Of a stretch of 64,000 nucleotides of DNA, positions 30,179 through 40,081 are shown piece after piece. The notes beneath the pieces are model-generated. The model saw only the letters and a program-made list of their open reading frames with translations, was not told where the DNA came from and ran no database searches. The stretch comes from Clostridiales bacterium (GTDB lineage Bacteria; Bacillota; Clostridia; Christensenellales; Borkfalkiaceae): NCBI GenBank assembly GCA_015055945.1, contig SVHH01000001.1:273315-337314 (forward strand), in the 5' to 3' direction. The translations under genes and the position numbers were made by a program. How positions within the stretch are numbered: the stretch's first letter is position 1; every line of letters begins with the position of its first letter.

Positions 30179-30361
30179 TATATCAAATCGGAATTTAATC
30201 TTCTTTTTAAGGAGGTAAGCAACTAAGATGATATTGCCAAGAAGTGAAATTCCGCCGATAACTGCACCTGTGATAGCAAGAATTTTAAAAACGTCGTCGA
30301 CATCTTTAATAAAATTTTTAAAGCAACTTAGCGATTTTATCTTAATAACACGTGTACCTAT
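30158..30361 (-). pseudogene. Possible decayed small membrane-protein frame
   Basis: An open minus-strand frame of 67 codons ends in TGA inside the terminator hairpin. It encodes a plausible single membrane segment followed by a basic tail (ILAITGAVIGGISLLGN..., then KKKIKFRFDIKK). It resembles small YtxH-like proteins of these bacteria. No ATG/GTG/TTG start is present after the upstream stop, so it may be the remnant 3' end of a gene. It could also be chance. Confidence 0.3.
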
Positions 30362-30478
30362 TAAATTTTATTTAACCTTAATACTACCGATTAAAATTTA
30401 TTTCACTATATCTATTGTATTTTACTACCGATTTAAGGCAATATTATATATTAAATTTAAAGTTATTTAAAATATTAT

Positions 30479-30495
30479 ACATCATTATATGATGT
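30479..30495. promoter_or_regulatory. Perfect 17-bp operator palindrome
   Basis: ACATCATTATATGATGT, 76 bases upstream of the XRE start at 30571. It is a natural candidate for that regulator's binding site. A TATAAT at 30524-30529 follows. Confidence 0.55.
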
Positions 30496-30570
30496 ACTGT
30501 CAACCATTCAAAAAAAGTATTACTATAATAATTTATGATTGGTATTAGAATGACTTTATAGGGGGATTTT

Positions 30571-30786
30571 ATGTTTGTTAAAGTAGAAGTAGGCAAAAGG
30601 CTAAAAGAGGCAAGGCGTATTGCGGGATACACCCAAAAACAAGTTGCTGATAAGTTGCTTATGACTCAACAGCAATACAGTCGATTTGAAAACGGAATAT
30701 TTGAACTAAACTACGAACAAATTATTGCTTTATGCAAAATGTACGACATTTCTGCAGACTATCTTTTCGACTTGGAAAAATTCTAA
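30571..30786 (+). CDS. XRE-family HTH regulator, 71 aa
   Basis: HTH of the Cro/C1 type: R-L-K-E-A-R-R-I-A-G-Y-T-Q-K-Q-V-A-D-K-L ... Q-Q-Q-Y-S-R-F-E-N-G, followed by the helix ending D-I-S-A-D-Y-L-F. No effector domain. SD GGGGG before the ATG. Solitary, with its own terminator and an upstream 17-bp palindrome. Target unknown; autoregulation is likely. Confidence 0.88.
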   Translation: MFVKVEVGKRLKEARRIAGYTQKQVADKLLMTQQQYSRFENGIFELNYEQIIALCKMYDISADYLFDLEKF

Positions 30787-30793
30787 ACAAAGA

Positions 30794-30830
30794 AAACGCC
30801 CGTGGTCAATTGCCACGGGCGTTTGTTTAT
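30794..30830 (+). terminator. Terminator of XRE gene 30571
   Basis: AAACGCCCGTGG/CCACGGGCGTTT with a T-rich tail. Confidence 0.92.
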
Positions 30831-31208
30831 TTCTTTTTTTTCTTGTAGATACAAGTAAATCTCTGCCAACGGGCGCATAAGTTAGAAACATTATTTTGGC
30901 CCAACACTTTGGTCTACATTTAAAACGTATAAGAAACCGTTTGTTATTTTAACAAGCGGTTTCTATGTTTTTAACGCTATTTTGTTAAAAAATTTTTAAG
31001 AATGAAAAATTCCACTCTACCCTATTATAAGGAATTAAGGATTTAGATGCAAGTTGCAGTAGGCTAAACCTTAATAAATGTATTTAAGTGTGAAAAAGCA
31101 AGCAGTTCAAGGCTCGCCCACACAAACGGATGAGATTGACCGTCTGGTCATTGAAATCGTTTTTGTAAGGGCAGAAACGCAGAAATGCGCCGCTTATTCG
31201 CGCTTAAA
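30825..31208. other. 384-bp gene-free stretch with hairpin and repeats
   Basis: It holds a 14-bp hairpin (30932-30945 with 30951-30964, one U-G pair), a miniature repeat derivative (31036-31074) and full repeat copy D. No coding frame is convincing. Confidence 0.65.
31036..31074 (+). repeat. Miniature derivative of the structured repeat
   Basis: TTAAGG (31036-31041) followed by the repeat's ATTTAGATGCAAG start, then directly a closing CCTTAA (31069-31074). It looks like an internal deletion that kept a closing stem. Confidence 0.5.
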
Positions 31209-31209
31209 T
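31082..31209 (+). repeat. Structured intergenic repeat, copy D
   Basis: Closing stem ATTTAAGTGTGAA (31082-31094) with TTCGCGCTTAAAT (31197-31209): 13 pairs, two of them U-G on the plus strand. Third hairpin CGCA-GAAA-TGCG has a GNRA loop. The last base is the first base of the rpmF stop codon. Confidence 0.8.
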
Positions 31210-31400
31210 TAGTTTTTTTCCTTCTTTGCTACGTCTACAACTTGCTTTCCGTTATAGTAACCGCACTTGGGGCATACTCTGTGAGAAGCCTTGAGTTCGT
31301 GGCATTGGGGGCATTCTGAAAGGTTGGGAGTTTCCAACTTCCATTGAGCGTATCTAGTATTAGTTCTTTGTTTTGAAGTTTTACTTTTTTGTACTGCCAT
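31209..31400 (-). CDS. rpmF: Ribosomal protein bL32
   Basis: 63 aa, opening MAVQKSKTSKQR. It has the zinc-binding form CPQCHE ... CPKCGYYNG. Directly downstream of yceD, the standard yceD-rpmF pair. Its stop codon coincides with the end of repeat copy D. Confidence 0.97.
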   Translation of the reverse strand: MAVQKSKTSKQRTNTRYAQWKLETPNLSECPQCHELKASHRVCPKCGYYNGKQVVDVAKKEKN

Positions 31401-31414
31401 TTTTATATACCTAC

Positions 31415-31855
31415 CTATTTTTTACATTTACATTCCCCGTCGTTAAGGTTTGTTCCGCAACCTACACATATGCCCTTGCAGTCTTCGCTGCACAAGAAAC
31501 TTACGGGGATATTCATCGCAATATAATCGTCAACGATAACGCTTAAATCTACGGTATCGTTTTTAAGCGAATAACCGTCAGGGTTATCCACTTCCAAAGA
31601 TTCTCTAAACTCCACCAAGTAAGCGTTTGAAGTGTCCTTAAGACACCTAGTACATTCGCCCGACACGGTAAAGTCAATTTCCCCTTCAACAAAGCAAGAG
31701 TGATCGCCAGTTAAAGTTATCGTGCCGTTAATGCGCACTTCCCCGTCAATTTTTGCTGACGGAATATCAACGAGTTCAGTCTCCGGCTGATAAAGAAAGA
31801 AAAAATCACTTTGGTCTTTTCCGCTTCTTTTAAGTTTTCTAAGGTCTAAAATCAT
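31415..31855 (-). CDS. yceD: YceD/DUF177 family protein
   Basis: 146 aa. The core G-E-C-T-R-C-L-K region and the Cys cluster C-S-E-D-C-K-G-I-C-V-G-C-G near the C-terminus match the DUF177 family, which is linked to 23S rRNA accumulation in E. coli and plants. The genomic pairing with rpmF is conserved widely. It has its own promoter. Molecular function is not established. Confidence 0.9.
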   Translation of the reverse strand: MILDLRKLKRSGKDQSDFFFLYQPETELVDIPSAKIDGEVRINGTITLTGDHSCFVEGEIDFTVSGECTRCLKDTSNAYLVEFRESLEVDNPDGYSLKNDTVDLSVIVDDYIAMNIPVSFLCSEDCKGICVGCGTNLNDGECKCKK

Positions 31856-31881
31856 ACTACCTCAACTTAATAAGCCATACA

Positions 31882-31910
31882 AGTATAAACTATTTGTCGC
31901 TTATTGTCAA
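31882..31910 (-). promoter_or_regulatory. yceD-rpmF promoter
   Basis: TTGACA (31905-31910), 17-base spacer, TATACT (31882-31887). Confidence 0.75.
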
Positions 31911-31946
31911 CGATTTTTCGCGAAAATTTATCTAAGATAAACAAAA

Positions 31947-33143
31947 TTAGTTCTTTTGGGTAAGGTCTTTGGTTTCTCTTGCGATAGAAAGTTCTTCGTT
32001 TGTGGGAAGAACGATAACCTTTACCTTGCTGTCTTCAGCATTGAGATAACCGATACCTGAATCGTAAGAAAGGTTCTTTTCTTCATCGAACTTAGCGCCG
32101 CAGAATTCCATACCTTCCATTACTAAACGACGAATTCTAGGAGAGTGTTCACCGATACCACCGGTAAATACGATAGCGTCAGCACCGCCTAAAACAGCAA
32201 TGTAACTACCAACGTACTTTTTAACTCTATACGCCAACATTTCGAGTGCAAGAATTGCTCTTTCATTACCTTGTGCTGCCGCTGCTTCTAAGTCACGAAG
32301 GTCGCTTGAAATACCGCTTACACCTAAAACGCCGCACTTTTTGTTAAGATAGCTAACAACTTCTTCGGGTTTCAAGTTAAGTCTTTCTCTCAAATAATCA
32401 ACCGCTGCGGGATCGATATCACCACTACGAGTGCCCATAACTAAACCTTCTAACGGTGTAAAGCCCATTGAAGTGTCTTGACACTTGCCGTCTTTAACAG
32501 CAGAGATTGAAGAACCGTTACCTAAGTGGCAAACGATAATTTTTGCGTTGGGGTTGCCCAAAAGTTTAGCGGTTTCTTGGCTAACGAACTTGTGTGAAGT
32601 TCCGTGGAAACCGTACTTTCTGATTTTGTGTTCTTCGTATACTTCATACGGAATACCGTACATATACGCTTTTGCGGGCATGGTTGAGTGGAAAGTAGTA
32701 TCGAATACTGCTACCATAGGAACGCCGGGCATAACTTCACGGCAGCTCTTGATGCATGCGATGTTACCAGGCATGTGGAGCGGTCCGAATACTGCGTTCT
32801 TTTCGCAAATTCTAATAACTTCATCATCGATAACAACTGATTCGTGGAAGTCTTCAGCAGAGTGGAGAACTCTATGACCTACAGCACTGATTTCACTGAT
32901 GTCACTGAGTGCGCCGTTTTCTTTATCGAGCATAGCCTTAAGAACGAGTTCCATTGCTTCTTTATGAGAAGGCATATCTTGTTCGATAACGAGTTTTCTA
33001 TCGTCGAAAGTCTTTTGAGTAAGAATACCGCCAGTGAACGTAATACGTTCGCAAACACCTTTCAATACTACGCTTTCATCTTCCATATTGATGAGTTGGT
33101 ATTTGAGTGAAGAACTACCTGCATTGATAACGAGAATTTTCAT
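31947..33143 (-). CDS. ackA: Acetate kinase
   Basis: 398 aa. NAGSSSLKY at the N-terminus, VFDTTFHSTMP, HLGNGSS and FTGGIGEHSP identify the ASKHA-fold kinase. It makes ATP and acetate from acetyl phosphate, the last step of acetate fermentation, and acts with the neighbouring Pta. SD AAGGAAATAT. The 247-base gap to pta contains a hairpin (33188-33218) and repeat copy E. Confidence 0.97.
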   Translation of the reverse strand: MKILVINAGSSSLKYQLINMEDESVVLKGVCERITFTGGILTQKTFDDRKLVIEQDMPSHKEAMELVLKAMLDKENGALSDISEISAVGHRVLHSAEDFHESVVIDDEVIRICEKNAVFGPLHMPGNIACIKSCREVMPGVPMVAVFDTTFHSTMPAKAYMYGIPYEVYEEHKIRKYGFHGTSHKFVSQETAKLLGNPNAKIIVCHLGNGSSISAVKDGKCQDTSMGFTPLEGLVMGTRSGDIDPAAVDYLRERLNLKPEEVVSYLNKKCGVLGVSGISSDLRDLEAAAAQGNERAILALEMLAYRVKKYVGSYIAVLGGADAIVFTGGIGEHSPRIRRLVMEGMEFCGAKFDEEKNLSYDSGIGYLNAEDSKVKVIVLPTNEELSIARETKDLTQKN

Positions 33144-33187
33144 AATTTATATATTTCCTTGTAAAGTTTTTTAACTGATTAAATTTT

Positions 33188-33218
33188 AGAAACAAGCGAG
33201 AAACTCTCCCCTGTTTCT
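33188..33218 (-). promoter_or_regulatory. Hairpin in the pta-ackA spacer
   Basis: AGAAACA/TGTTTCT with an inner GAG/CTC. It lies in the ackA leader and could be an attenuator or a pta 3' end. Weak T-run. Confidence 0.4.
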
Positions 33219-33264
33219 AAAATATTTAAAGACATAGACACAAGTCTACCCTTTTAAGGTTGAT

Positions 33265-33391
33265 ATTTTAAGGCGTAGATACAAGCAAGACAAGGCTCGC
33301 GAAGCGTTTTGGGTGAGATTAACCTTTTTGGTTATCGAAATCAAAACGCAAAGCAGTAACGCAGTATTGCGAAGTATATACGGCTTAAAAT
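33265..33391 (+). repeat. Structured intergenic repeat, copy E
   Basis: Closing stem ATTTTAAGGCGTA/TACGGCTTAAAAT (one G-G mismatch). Middle stem GCGTTTT/AAAACGC. Apical hairpin TAACC-TTTTT-GGTTA, then CGCA-GTAT-TGCG. The last base is the first base of the pta stop codon. Confidence 0.82.
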
Positions 33392-34422
33392 TAGGCTTGG
33401 AGAGCAGTAATTGCTACCACCGCAATAATGTCGTCAACGTTGCAACCACGAGATAAGTCGTTGATGGGTTTTGCAAAGCCTTGGCAGATAGGACCTAAAG
33501 CCATGTAACCGCCGAATCTTTGAGCAATTTTGTAACCGATATTACCAGCGTTGATGTTGGGGAATACGAATACGTTTGCGTTACCAGCAACGGTTGAATC
33601 GGGTGCTTTTAACTTACCAACTTCGGGAGCAACTGCAGCGTCGAATTGGAATTCACCGTCGAGTTTAAGGTCGGGTGCAGCAGCCTTTGCAATAGCGGTT
33701 GCTTCTTGCATTTTGGGAACTGACTTGAAGAACTTATCGTCATTACCAGAACCTTTAGTTGAGAAAGAAAGCATAGCAACTCTAGGTTCGATACCAGCGA
33801 TATTTTTTGCGGTTTCAGCAGAAGAAATAGCGATATCAGCGAGTTGTTGTGCATCGGGTTCGATGTTGATAGCACAGTCAGCAAATACTGCAACGCCATC
33901 GGGGTTGTATTTGTTTTCACGGTCAGCAACCATAATGAAACTGCTTGAAACGGTATTGATACCAGGCGCAGTTTTGATTACTTGAAGACCAGGACGGAGC
34001 GTGTTAGCGGTTGAGTGGCAAGCGCCTGAAACCAAACCGTCAACGTCGCCTGCTTTAAGCATAAGTGCGGCGTACATAGTGTAATCTTTCAATACGCCAG
34101 CCTTAGCAGCATCAACGTCAGCATATTCGGGAAGACCAGTTTTTTTGTTGATTTTGCCTTCTCTTGCTTTATAGAGCATTTCAGCGTAAGTAGCAGTTTT
34201 GTCGTAAGTTACGGGGTCAACTACGTTTACACCGGTAAGGTCAACGTCGGGGTTGTTTTTAGCGATTTCAGCAGGATTACCGAGAAGGGTAATTTTTGCA
34301 AGACCTTGCTTAACAACTTCGGCTGCAGCCTTAACTACTCTTGAATCTTCACCTTCGGGAAGAACTACGTGTTTGTTCATTGCAGATGCTTTTGCTTTAA
34401 TATTTTCTAAAACGTTGGACAT
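33391..34422 (-). CDS. pta: Phosphate acetyltransferase
   Basis: 343-aa short-form Pta (PTA_PTB family), converting acetyl-CoA and phosphate to acetyl phosphate for AckA. HVVLPEGEDSRV and the SGACHSTANTLRPGLQ region are typical. The C-terminal R-G-C-N-V-D-D-I end is intact. Divergent from tmcAL. The upstream region holds an AT-rich near-palindrome (about 34473-34499). Confidence 0.95.
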   Translation of the reverse strand: MSNVLENIKAKASAMNKHVVLPEGEDSRVVKAAAEVVKQGLAKITLLGNPAEIAKNNPDVDLTGVNVVDPVTYDKTATYAEMLYKAREGKINKKTGLPEYADVDAAKAGVLKDYTMYAALMLKAGDVDGLVSGACHSTANTLRPGLQVIKTAPGINTVSSSFIMVADRENKYNPDGVAVFADCAINIEPDAQQLADIAISSAETAKNIAGIEPRVAMLSFSTKGSGNDDKFFKSVPKMQEATAIAKAAAPDLKLDGEFQFDAAVAPEVGKLKAPDSTVAGNANVFVFPNINAGNIGYKIAQRFGGYMALGPICQGFAKPINDLSRGCNVDDIIAVVAITALQA

Positions 34423-34563
34423 AATAAATTTACGCTCCTTTTTAATTTTCTTCTAATATCGTTTTGAAATTTCAATAAAATATTGTAAAATATTTATTGA
34501 CTAATCTATTTTACAACATTTAACAAAAAAAGTAAATAAATATTTAGGGTTTTATATAAATTT

Positions 34564-35739
34564 ATGAAAATTTGCGCTTGTATTGCCGAATATAACCCCT
34601 TTCATTTAGGTCATAAAAAACATCTTGACTATATAAGGCGGGAACTCGGTGCGGACAAAATTATAGTTATTATGAGTGGAAACTTTACCCAACGCGGAGA
34701 AATTGCCGTTTTGGATAAGTTTACAAGGGCACGCCACGCGATACAAGCGGGCGCTGATTTAGTGCTTGAATTACCTACCCCACTCGCTACCGCTAATGCT
34801 GAAATATTCGCAAAAGGCGCGGTTAATATCTTAAATTCTTTGGGCGTTATCGACGGAATTTGCTTTGGGGTTGAGAGCGGAGATAAGAAAGATTATATTC
34901 TTCTTGCGGACGCGCTCAACGACGAGAGTAGAGAATATAAAAAGGCGTTAAAGGCTGAACTTGAAAAGGGCGTATCTTTAGCCAAGGCGAAGTTTAACGC
35001 GCTTAAGAATTTAGGTAGAGATGAGTTTGACCAAAACTTAATATCTTCGCCCAACAATATTTTGGGGCTAGAATACACCAAGGCTATCTTAAAATTAAAG
35101 AGCAATATGGAAATTTATCCTATGCTAAGGGACGGCAACCACAACGATACCACGCTTAAAAAAGGCATAACCAGCGCAACTAGTATTAGAGAAACTTTGA
35201 AAACTGGCAAAAAACGCAAGGTTAAGAACTGTGTTCCCCCGTTCGTTTATAAAGATTTGGGGGCTTATCCGTTTGCGATTGAAAACTTGATTTTAGCAAG
35301 TGTTTATAAGCAAAGCACCAAGGAAATGGCTAAAATTTCCGACTGCACTGAAGGCTTAGAAAATAGAATTAAAGCATTTTCTAAAGATAATCAGGACTTA
35401 GAAACTCTCGTTGAAAAAGTGTCCACAAAACGCTATACTAAAACTAGAGTTAGGCGCATTTTAACCGCTAACCTTTTGGGTATTGATAAGTTTGATTTAC
35501 AAGACTTTTTGGAAGAAAAACTCTATGCAAAAGTGCTTGCCGTTAAAGAGAGTTCTAAAGAACTGATTTCCTTGCTCGTCACTAACAGTTCTATCCCCGT
35601 ACTCACTAGAAAAAGCGACGTGGATAAACTAAAAAAATCAGCAAAGCGCTGCTTTGAATTCGATATCTTAGCAAACGATATTTATAACCTTGTTTCAGAA
35701 AAAAAACAAAACGAAAATCATATGCTTATTATAAAATAA
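34564..35739 (+). CDS. tmcAL: tRNA(Met) cytidine acetate ligase
   Basis: 391 aa. The N-terminal nucleotidyltransferase signature AEYNPFHLGHKKHL (HxGH) and MSGNFTQRGE match TmcAL (YlbM), which activates acetate with ATP and makes N4-acetylcytidine at the tRNA-Met wobble base. It uses acetate, which the adjacent pta/ackA pathway produces; whether the adjacency matters is unknown. Full length, with a strong terminator. Confidence 0.92.
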   Translation: MKICACIAEYNPFHLGHKKHLDYIRRELGADKIIVIMSGNFTQRGEIAVLDKFTRARHAIQAGADLVLELPTPLATANAEIFAKGAVNILNSLGVIDGICFGVESGDKKDYILLADALNDESREYKKALKAELEKGVSLAKAKFNALKNLGRDEFDQNLISSPNNILGLEYTKAILKLKSNMEIYPMLRDGNHNDTTLKKGITSATSIRETLKTGKKRKVKNCVPPFVYKDLGAYPFAIENLILASVYKQSTKEMAKISDCTEGLENRIKAFSKDNQDLETLVEKVSTKRYTKTRVRRILTANLLGIDKFDLQDFLEEKLYAKVLAVKESSKELISLLVTNSSIPVLTRKSDVDKLKKSAKRCFEFDILANDIYNLVSEKKQNENHMLIIK

Positions 35740-35740
35740 A

Positions 35741-35776
35741 AAAAGAAAGGTCGACAAAAATGTCGACCTTTCTTTT
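35741..35776 (+). terminator. tmcAL terminator, 16-bp stem
   Basis: AAAAGAAAGGTCGACA, AAAA loop, perfect complement ending in Ts. Confidence 0.93.
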
Positions 35777-35883
35777 ATCTTTAAACTTTTCAAGGATAAT
35801 GAGTGTTCAAAAATAATTATAGATTCCATAGCATGCCCGTTAAAATTGCCCATCTCGGAATGACGTTGATAATTCAAAAACTA

Positions 35884-36011
35884 TTTTAAGACATACATGC
35901 AAGTTGCAGTAGGCACCCCTATCGAAAAAAGATGAGATTAACCTTTTTGGTTATCGAAGTTTTTTGCGCAAGGCAGTAACGACCTGCAACGCAGTAGATA
36001 AGCCCTTAAAA
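35884..36011 (+). repeat. Structured intergenic repeat, copy F
   Basis: Closing stem TTTTAAG/CTTAAAA. Middle stem of AAAAAA/TTTTTT. Apical hairpin TAACC-TTTTT-GGTTA. 3' hairpin CTGC-AAC-GCAG replaces the usual CGCA/TGCG. It ends one base before the gdhA stop codon. Confidence 0.75.
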
Positions 36012-36012
36012 A

Positions 36013-37461
<1,449 letters not shown>

Positions 37462-37528
37462 TTATAATTTAACATATAATTTTATAATTATAACTTATAT
37501 ATTGTTGAAAATATCGAACAATAAACAA

Positions 37529-37555
37529 AAAAGCAGTCCTTTTATAACTGCTTTT
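37529..37555. terminator. Terminator-like hairpin
   Basis: AAAAGCAGT/ACTGCTTTT with A- and T-runs, in the gdhA-rseP gap. Confidence 0.75.
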
Positions 37556-37580
37556 GATTTTTAAATTATAAAACTTAACC

Positions 37581-37670
37581 GCGCCGCAAATATGGCTTAA
37601 ATGTTTTTAAGGGTTTAGATACAAGTTGGGCTAGGCTCGACTGCACAAAAAGATGAGATTGAACGTCTAT
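37581..37670 (+). repeat. Truncated repeat pieces G0 and G1
   Basis: 37581-37600 matches the 3' end of copy G2 (GCAAATATGGCTTAAA). 37604-37670 matches the 5' half of the family (AAGGGTTTAGATACAAG ... GATGAGATTGAACGTCT) and then stops abruptly. Confidence 0.6.
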
Positions 37671-37680
37671 CCCAAAACTA

Positions 37681-37804
37681 TTTTAAGACATAGTTGCAAG
37701 TCAGCCGTGTAACCAAAGCATTTTATGCTGGGCGTGTACTTTCTGTACACAACCAAATAAAAGCGCAAGTTTTACGCGGATCACGCAGCAAATATGGCTT
37801 AAAA
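37681..37804 (+). repeat. Structured intergenic repeat, variant copy G2
   Basis: Closing stem TTTTAAGACATA/TATGGCTTAAAA (one mismatch). The interior is different from other copies and has hairpins AGCAT/ATGCT and GTGTAC-TTTCT-GTACAC. It ends at the rseP stop codon. Confidence 0.65.
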
Positions 37805-38935
37805 CTAAAAGCATTGTTGCAAATCAACAAACACTGCAAACGCTAATAATAATACTAAACCGACTGTGTGAATTATCCCTTCTACCCTGCGGTTTATGGG
37901 CTTTTTAGTAATACCTTCAATCAAGTTAAACACTACCCTTGAGCCGTCTAATGCGGGGATAGGCAGCAAATTAAACACCGCTAAGTTTACGCCTATAAAA
38001 GAAGTGATGTTCAGTAAATTTCTAAAGCCGCCGACCTTTATCGCTTCGGCTGTAACCGAGATGGTCGTAACCGTGCCACCGAGTGAATTTATACCCAGCG
38101 CACCAGTTAAGAGTTGACCTAAAATTGTGAATATGCTAAGCGCCAGTTTGATTGAATACTCAAAACTTCTTGCAATAGTTCTAAAAAAGTTAAACTTTAT
38201 ACCCGTAGAATAAAGCCCGCTGTTAGTAATTTCGCCAGTTTCCGCGTTAGTTTCAACTAAAATGCCCAGTGCTGTAAGCAAAGTTTTATTATCTTCAACG
38301 TTCTTAAAATCGGTATCGGCGCGGAGCATTAAGTTAAGCGTTACTTCCTTACCGCCGCGGTAAACTAAAAGTTCAACCGTATCCCCCGCCTTTTTGTTCG
38401 CCACAGCGTCCATAAGGTCGGTTACGAGATAAATATTTTTACCGTCCGCCTTTATTAAAACGTCCTTTTCAATAAAACTGTTTTGTTCGGTATAAATAGG
38501 GTTTTCGGTCGGTGCTAATTTATACGCAACCAGTGCCGTTTGTCCGTAAATAGAGAACATCAAGATTATAGCGAGTAGCGCCAAAATAAAGTTCATAAGC
38601 GCACCCGAGATAAGCACTATAATTCTTTGCCACCACTTTTTGTTGTTAAACGCGGTTGGGTCGTCGCTTTCGTTATCTTCGCCACGGAAAGCGCAAAACC
38701 CGCCGATAGGAAGAATGCGGATAGAAAAAACTTCGCCGTTCTTTTTGGTTTTAGAAAAGATTTTAGGTCCAAAGCCGATAGCAAATTCTTCTATGCCAAA
38801 CCCGAAGATTTTACCCGCAACGTAATGCCCAAACTCGTGAACGGTTATCATTACTAAAAGAATTAAAACCGCCAGCGCGATATATCCTATATAGCCCATT
38901 ACTTCGCCAAAAGTGGCCATCAATAAATATTCCAT
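37805..38935 (-). CDS. rseP: RIP metalloprotease, RseP/RasP-type
   Basis: 376-aa site-2 protease that cleaves membrane anchors of anti-sigma factors and signal-peptide remnants. HEFGH in the first membrane segment supplies the zinc site. NLLPIPALDGSR in a late segment supplies the third ligand. A PDZ-like region lies between. Four membrane segments are expected. Its start codon overlaps the dxr stop (TAATG). Confidence 0.93.
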   Translation of the reverse strand: MEYLLMATFGEVMGYIGYIALAVLILLVMITVHEFGHYVAGKIFGFGIEEFAIGFGPKIFSKTKKNGEVFSIRILPIGGFCAFRGEDNESDDPTAFNNKKWWQRIIVLISGALMNFILALLAIILMFSIYGQTALVAYKLAPTENPIYTEQNSFIEKDVLIKADGKNIYLVTDLMDAVANKKAGDTVELLVYRGGKEVTLNLMLRADTDFKNVEDNKTLLTALGILVETNAETGEITNSGLYSTGIKFNFFRTIARSFEYSIKLALSIFTILGQLLTGALGINSLGGTVTTISVTAEAIKVGGFRNLLNITSFIGVNLAVFNLLPIPALDGSRVVFNLIEGITKKPINRRVEGIIHTVGLVLLLAFAVFVDLQQCF

Positions 38936-40074
38936 TACACCCCGAAAAGTTCTTTTACGTAACGGCGACCGTACTCATCCGCTTCGATAAGTTCGTCAAG
39001 GTCAGTGTGGTGTCCACCGTAAAAGGCTTGAACCGTTCCATAAAGCGCTTTATATATATCGTTATAAGAGATTTTGCCTTGTAAAAAGAGTTGAACTGCT
39101 TGCTCGTTGGCAGCGTTTACCACCGCGGGATAATTTCCACCGAATTTTGCCGTGTCAACTACTAAGTTAAAGCACGGAAAACGCTCGTTATCAATCTTTT
39201 CAAAAGAAAGTTTAGAAAGCGCAGCAAAATCTAAACTCTTTAAGCCCGCGTCAAGTCTTTGCCCGCCAGACAGTGCAAGCGTTATGGGAAGTTCCATCGT
39301 GGGATAACTCATTTGCGCCATAACCGCTCCGTCAGCAAACTCTACCATAGAGTGTATGATACTTTCGCGGTGAATTATAACGTCTATTTTGTCAAAACTT
39401 GTATTATATAGCCATTTTGCTTCAATAACTTCAAAAGCCTTATTGACTAAGGTTGCGCAGTCAACGGTTATCTTGTTGCCCATAGCCCAGTTGGGGTGCG
39501 CAAGCGCATCGCGCGCGGTAACAGTAGAGAGTTGTTCTTTAGTCATATCTCTAAACGCGCCGCCGCTACAAGTCAAAATTATTTTATTAAACGGCGTTTG
39601 ATAATCGAAATTTAGCGCTTGCCAAATAGCAGAGTGCTCGCTGTCGACGGGCATAATTTTTACGCCCTTTTCCTTTGCCTTTCTCATAACCAAGTCGCCG
39701 CCAACTACAAGGCTTTCTTTGTTAGCAAGTGCAATGTCTTTGCCCTTTTCAATCGCTTCAAGCACTGCAAGAATGCCCTTAAAGCCAACGAGCGCAACTA
39801 AAACAATATCCGCGTCGTCAATAATAGCGTTTTTAAAAGCATCTTCGCCTTGATAAAACTCTACGCCCTTGGGCATTTTTGAGCACACTTGCTTGTCCGC
39901 GCAAGATAATGAAGCAACCTTGGGTTTAAACTCGGTTACTTGTGATAAAAACTCGCCGACGTTATTACCGGCGGCGAGTGAAACTATTTCAAATTTGTCG
40001 GCATGACGGCGCACAACCGATAAGGCTTGCTTGCCGATTGAACCCGTACTCCCAATAAGTGCTATTTTTTTCAT
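38935..40074 (-). CDS. dxr: 1-deoxy-D-xylulose 5-phosphate reductoisomerase
   Basis: 379 aa, NADPH-dependent second step of the MEP pathway. GSTGSIGKQ (cofactor), NKESLVVGG and DSEHSAIWQ (metal and substrate) are all present. It overlaps rseP and follows cdsA by seven bases, the conserved frr-uppS-cdsA-dxr-rseP order. Confidence 0.97.
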   Translation of the reverse strand: MKKIALIGSTGSIGKQALSVVRRHADKFEIVSLAAGNNVGEFLSQVTEFKPKVASLSCADKQVCSKMPKGVEFYQGEDAFKNAIIDDADIVLVALVGFKGILAVLEAIEKGKDIALANKESLVVGGDLVMRKAKEKGVKIMPVDSEHSAIWQALNFDYQTPFNKIILTCSGGAFRDMTKEQLSTVTARDALAHPNWAMGNKITVDCATLVNKAFEVIEAKWLYNTSFDKIDVIIHRESIIHSMVEFADGAVMAQMSYPTMELPITLALSGGQRLDAGLKSLDFAALSKLSFEKIDNERFPCFNLVVDTAKFGGNYPAVVNAANEQAVQLFLQGKISYNDIYKALYGTVQAFYGGHHTDLDELIEADEYGRRYVKELFGV

Positions 40075-40081
40075 TTTTCTC

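Noticed and set aside
29975..30226. 83-codon plus-strand frame after XRE gene 29775
   Set aside because: It runs through two strong terminator hairpins and is AT-driven.
30228..30470. 80-codon plus-strand frame with an AAGGAGG upstream
   Set aside because: Its sequence is low-complexity Ile/Phe-rich; the apparent SD is the complement of a Leu-Leu-rich membrane segment on the minus strand.
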